The notes beneath the pieces are model-generated. The model was given only the letters and a program-made list of their open reading frames with translations. It ran no database searches and was not told the DNA's origin. DNA of 29,384 nucleotides from Hydrogenophaga sp. (GTDB taxonomy: Bacteria; Pseudomonadota; Gammaproteobacteria; Burkholderiales; Burkholderiaceae_C): the NCBI GenBank assembly GCA_021154985.1, contig JAJNQE010000063.1:1-29384 (forward strand). The letters run 5' to 3'. Made by a program: the position numbers and the translations under genes. Shown one piece after another: positions 26,121 through 29,384 of this stretch. The number at the start of each line of letters is the position of its first letter. Position 1 is the stretch's first letter.

Positions 26121-29100
26121 ATGAGCACCGCCGCCGCACCGATCACTTTCATCGTTCGCGGTCAGCCGCAGGCCGGCGCGGGCGCCACACGCGGCGGCGG
26201 GGCCGCTGCCGCGGCGGCCTTCGGCGGGCGCGGGCAGACCGTGCAGCGGGTGCAGGTGGGCGCCACACGCGGCAGCAGCGATGCCGTGCGCCTCACGGCC
26301 CGGCCCGGGCTCGATGCGGTGGTGCTGCACATCAGCAACGGTCCTTCGCTGATGCTGCACCCCGAGACCGCACGCGACCTGATGCTGGCGCAGTCGGGAC
26401 TCACGCGCAGTGGCATGGCGGCACAAACGCGCAGCCGCTCCGGCGCTGCGGCCACCGAGGTGCAGGTGCCCGCCCAACTCGGCTGGCAGGGCCTCGAACA
26501 AGCCGGCGCCACGCGGGGTGCCACGCGCGGGCGGCTGGGCGACGTGCTGCTATCGGCCATCGAGGTGGTCACCGGCCTGCTGCTGGAGCCGGCCTCGCGC
26601 ATCACCGCGGCCAAGATCGCCGCGCGGGTGGACAACCAGGTGGACGCCGGCTTGTACGCGCTCTCGGCGCACAGCTTCGCGGCCACGCTCAAGGGCCATG
26701 CCCAACCGATCGCCAAGATCCCGCCCACCGCCAACCCCGACGAGCCCGTGTTGGTGCTGCTGCACGGCACCTTCTCCAACACCCACGGCACCTTCGGCAA
26801 GCTCTGGCAGCACCACCCGCACAAGGTGCGCGAGCTGTTCGCGCGCCACGGCGACCGGGTCTATGGCTTCGAGCACCCCACGCTCATGGCCAGCCCGATC
26901 GACAACGCACTCATGCTGGCCCGCGCCCTGCCCAGCGGTGCACGCCTGCACCTGCTCACGCACTCGCGCGGGGGTCTGGTGGCCGAGGTGCTGGCGCGCG
27001 TGTGCGCCAGGCCAGAGCTGGACGAGAAGTCGCTCGCGCCCTTCAAGGCGCCAGCCCACCGCAACCAGCTCAAGGCGCTGCGCGCGCTCGCCGCCGAGGT
27101 CAGGGGACGCAACATCGGCGTGGCGCGGGTGGTGCGCGTGGCCTGCCCCGCGCGCGGCACCTTGCTGGCCTCCAAACGGCTCGACGCCTATGTGTCGGTG
27201 CTCAAGTGGTCGCTCGAACTCGCGGCCATTCCGGTGGCCCCCACGCTGATCGATTTCATTGGCGAAGTGGCCAGCCAGCGCACCGACCCGGCTCTGCTGC
27301 CCGGCCTCGAATGCATGATGCCCGAGAGCCCGCTGGTGCAATGGCTGCACACCCTGGATGGCACCGATGGCGGGCCCTTGCCGGGCCAGCTGCGGGTGGT
27401 GGCGGGCGACATCCAGGGCGACTCCATCACCTCGTGGGTGAAGACGCTGCTGGCCGACGCTTTCTACTGGACCGACAACGACCTCGTGGTGCAGACACGC
27501 TCGATGTACGGCGGCGCGCCACGCGCCCCGGCGGGCGGGCACGCGGCGGCCACCTTTGTGCTGGAGCGCGGCGGCAAGGTCTCGCACTTCAGCTACTTCA
27601 GCGAGCCGCGCTCGGCCGAGGCCATCTGCAACGCGCTGGTGCAGGACGCGCCGGCGGGCTTTCGTCCGATCGGGCCCATGTCGTGGGCCGGCAGCTCCAG
27701 CGACGGCCTGCGCGGCATGCCCCGCTCGGCCAACACACCACCGGCCTCGGACCGTCCCGCCGTGATCCTGTTGCCCGGCATCCTGGGCAGCCACCTCGCG
27801 GTGGACGGCAAACGCATCTGGCTGAGTGCGCGCATCCTCGGCGGACTGGGCCGCCTGGCCTACCCCGACAGCGGCGGCAAGGTGCAGCCCGATGGCGCCA
27901 TCGGCAGCGTGTACGACGACCTTGCCAACTTCCTCTCGGCCAGCCACGAGGTGATCGAGTTTTCGTTCGACTGGCGCCGCCCGATCGAGGAAGAGGCAGC
28001 ACGCCTGGCCGAGGTGATGGACGTGGCGCTCTCGGCCCGCGCAGCCAGCGGCCAGCCGGTGCGCCTGCTCGCGCATTCCATGGGCGGCGTGGTGGCGCGC
28101 ACCGTGCAACTGGAGCGACCCGCCGTGTGGCAGCGCTGGCTGGAGCGCCCGGGTTCGCGCCTCCTGATGCTGGGCACGCCCAACGGCGGCTCGTTCGCCC
28201 CCATGCAGGTGCTCTCGGGCGACGACACCATGGGCAACGCGCTGGCCGCGTTCGGCCTGCCGTTTCAAGACCACAAGGCGCGCCGCCTCATGGCGGCCAT
28301 GCCGGGTTTTCTGCAACTGCAGACCGGTCTGCTCGACCCCGCGCTCGGCCTGGCGCAGAGCGAGCGCTGGCAGGCCCTGGCCGAACAGGACATGAAAGCC
28401 CTCGAAGAGGCCAACTTCTGGCACGACCCGGGCAGCCAGCGCGCCATCTACCGCTGGGGCGTGCCGACACAAGATGTGCTCGACCGCGCGGTGGCGCTGC
28501 GCCGCCGACTCGACCAGCAGCGCGACACCGCGCTGCCCGGTTTCTGCGACCGCCTGGTGATGGTGGTGGGGCACGCGCGTTTCACGCCGGCGGGGTTTGA
28601 GGTGGATGCGCGCGATGGCCTGGTGTACCTGGACCAGCCCGAAGGCGGCGACGGCCGCGTGACGCTGGAGAGCGCCTTGCTGCCCGGCGTGCGCGCGTGG
28701 CGGGTGGACAGCTCGCACGGTGATCTGCCCGACGTGGAAGCCGCGTTCCCGGCCTACCTGGAGCTGCTGCAAAACGGCGACACACAGCACCTGCCGCTGG
28801 TGGGCGCCACCGGCCTGCGCGCGGGCGCTGCGCCGGCCGCCGCGCTGGTTCGCAACCGCCCCTCGCGCCAGCGCAGCACGGTGGTGGTGCCACCCACCGG
28901 CCTGGGTGAACTGCTGGCGCCCATGGCCGAACCCGTCACCGCAACCGAAGCGCCCCAGAGCGCGCTGCACATCAGCGTGCACAACACCAACCTCAAGTTC
29001 ATCAGCAAGCCGCTCATGGTGGGCCACTACGTCGCCTCCACACTGAGCGGCACCGAGGCGGTGGTCGACCACTTCATTGGCGGCGTGATGTCGGCCTCGC

Positions 29101-29384
29101 TCGCTGCCGGCCTGTACCCCGAAGCGCCGGGCACCCACCAGATCTTCATCAACAACCGCCAGGACCCGGACAGCCCGCTCGCCCTGCCCCGCCCGCCCCA
29201 TGTGGTGGTGGTCGGGCTGGGCTCGGAGGGCAAGCTCAAGAGCATGTCCATCACCCAGACCGTGCGGCAGGCCACGCTGGCCTGGGCGCAGCGCGTGGCC
29301 GAGGCGCCGGGCGGTGGCCCGACCGAGTTTGAACTGGCCGCCACGCTGATCGGCAGCGGCGGCACCGGCATCAGCGTGAGCACC
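26121..29384 (+). CDS. Giant tandem alpha/beta-hydrolase protein (3' end outside window)
   Basis: The frame is open from the ATG at 26121 to the last base (1088 codons, no stop), so the gene is cut by the window edge. Residues 1-140 are Gly/Ala-rich with four ATRG motifs (Arg 24, 50, 132, 136). A first alpha/beta-hydrolase follows (about 205-400): LVLLHGTFSN with H215, nucleophile S282 in THSRGG. A second, LCAT/lipase-like, spans about 545-800: LLPGILGSHL (from 550), nucleophile S653 in AHSMGG, then LGTPNGGSF. Residues 950-1088 form another domain (HISVHNTNLKFISKPLMVGHY; VVVVGLGSEGKL) that faintly recalls macro/M17 N-terminal folds. No signal peptide is seen. The ATG is 33 bases after the amidase stop, without a strong binding site, so it is probably coupled. 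Confidence 0.85.
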   Translation, partial: MSTAAAPITFIVRGQPQAGAGATRGGGAAAAAAFGGRGQTVQRVQVGATRGSSDAVRLTARPGLDAVVLHISNGPSLMLHPETARDLMLAQSGLTRSGMAAQTRSRSGAAATEVQVPAQLGWQGLEQAGATRGATRGRLGDVLLSAIEVVTGLLLEPASRITAAKIAARVDNQVDAGLYALSAHSFAATLKGHAQPIAKIPPTANPDEPVLVLLHGTFSNTHGTFGKLWQHHPHKVRELFARHGDRVYGFEHPTLMASPIDNALMLARALPSGARLHLLTHSRGGLVAEVLARVCARPELDEKSLAPFKAPAHRNQLKALRALAAEVRGRNIGVARVVRVACPARGTLLASKRLDAYVSVLKWSLELAAIPVAPTLIDFIGEVASQRTDPALLPGLECMMPESPLVQWLHTLDGTDGGPLPGQLRVVAGDIQGDSITSWVKTLLADAFYWTDNDLVVQTRSMYGGAPRAPAGGHAAATFVLERGGKVSHFSYFSEPRSAEAICNALVQDAPAGFRPIGPMSWAGSSSDGLRGMPRSANTPPASDRPAVILLPGILGSHLAVDGKRIWLSARILGGLGRLAYPDSGGKVQPDGAIGSVYDDLANFLSASHEVIEFSFDWRRPIEEEAARLAEVMDVALSARAASGQPVRLLAHSMGGVVARTVQLERPAVWQRWLERPGSRLLMLGTPNGGSFAPMQVLSGDDTMGNALAAFGLPFQDHKARRLMAAMPGFLQLQTGLLDPALGLAQSERWQALAEQDMKALEEANFWHDPGSQRAIYRWGVPTQDVLDRAVALRRRLDQQRDTALPGFCDRLVMVVGHARFTPAGFEVDARDGLVYLDQPEGGDGRVTLESALLPGVRAWRVDSSHGDLPDVEAAFPAYLELLQNGDTQHLPLVGATGLRAGAAPAAALVRNRPSRQRSTVVVPPTGLGELLAPMAEPVTATEAPQSALHISVHNTNLKFISKPLMVGHYVASTLSGTEAVVDHFIGGVMSASLAAGLYPEAPGTHQIFINNRQDPDSPLALPRPPHVVVVGLGSEGKLKSMSITQTVRQATLAWAQRVAEAPGGGPTEFELAATLIGSGGTGISVST

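Noticed and set aside
26550..29201. 883-codon minus-strand frame opposite the giant hydrolase
   Set aside because: The plus frame is continuous from a start after the amidase to the window end and shows two serine-hydrolase elbows; the minus frame gives only His/Gln/Arg-rich sequence.

Overview
The window is high-GC bacterial chromosome and reads as a betaproteobacterium of the order Burkholderiales, most like Comamonadaceae (a Hydrogenophaga-like genome). That is inferred from the conserved rpsF-priB-rpsR-rplI-dnaB order, the DUF4212/large-symporter pairs, DUF485-actP, the PEP synthase/PpsR pair and the codon bias; no database was searched. Nearly all of it is coding. No tRNA, rRNA, CRISPR array or insertion sequence was seen.

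Layout. (1) 1-4557: the 3' part of a PIN-PhoH ATPase gene faces dnaB across a perfect bidirectional terminator, followed by the ribosomal/primosomal block rpsF-priB-rpsR-rplI on the minus strand. (2) 4747-8138, minus: a small two-helix membrane protein, a TPR protein, a DUF4212 small subunit and a large VC_2705-type sodium:solute symporter. (3) 8304-15389: a CBS/DUF294 nucleotidyltransferase-like protein (plus) converges on a minus-strand signalling operon: a 70-residue membrane peptide, a CrbS-like symporter-histidine kinase, a receiver-only response regulator, and a membrane pseudokinase fused to a DEDDh 3'-5' exonuclease. (4) 15545-18936: divergent ppsA and ppsR. (5) 18961-21571, minus: a small membrane protein and a second DUF4212/large-symporter pair. 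(6) 21903-23935, plus: DUF485 and actP. (7) 24163 to the window end, plus: a metacaspase-like protease, a zinc N-acetylmuramoyl-L-alanine amidase with an SH3 domain, and the first 1088 codons of a very large protein with two alpha/beta-hydrolase domains.

How they fit. Regions 2-6 form a short-chain carboxylate (acetate-type) assimilation island: three SSS transporters, a sensor kinase whose input domain is itself an SSS transporter fold, a receiver protein, accessory regulators that travel with such transporters, and PEP synthase with its regulator for gluconeogenesis. Region 7 is different: protease, cell-wall hydrolase and lipase-like hydrolases, tightly spaced in one transcription unit behind an AT-rich leader with an inverted repeat. 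It looks like an accessory conflict or regulated cell-lysis module and is the best candidate for an undescribed system. Its last gene is cut by the window edge, so the layout is incomplete.
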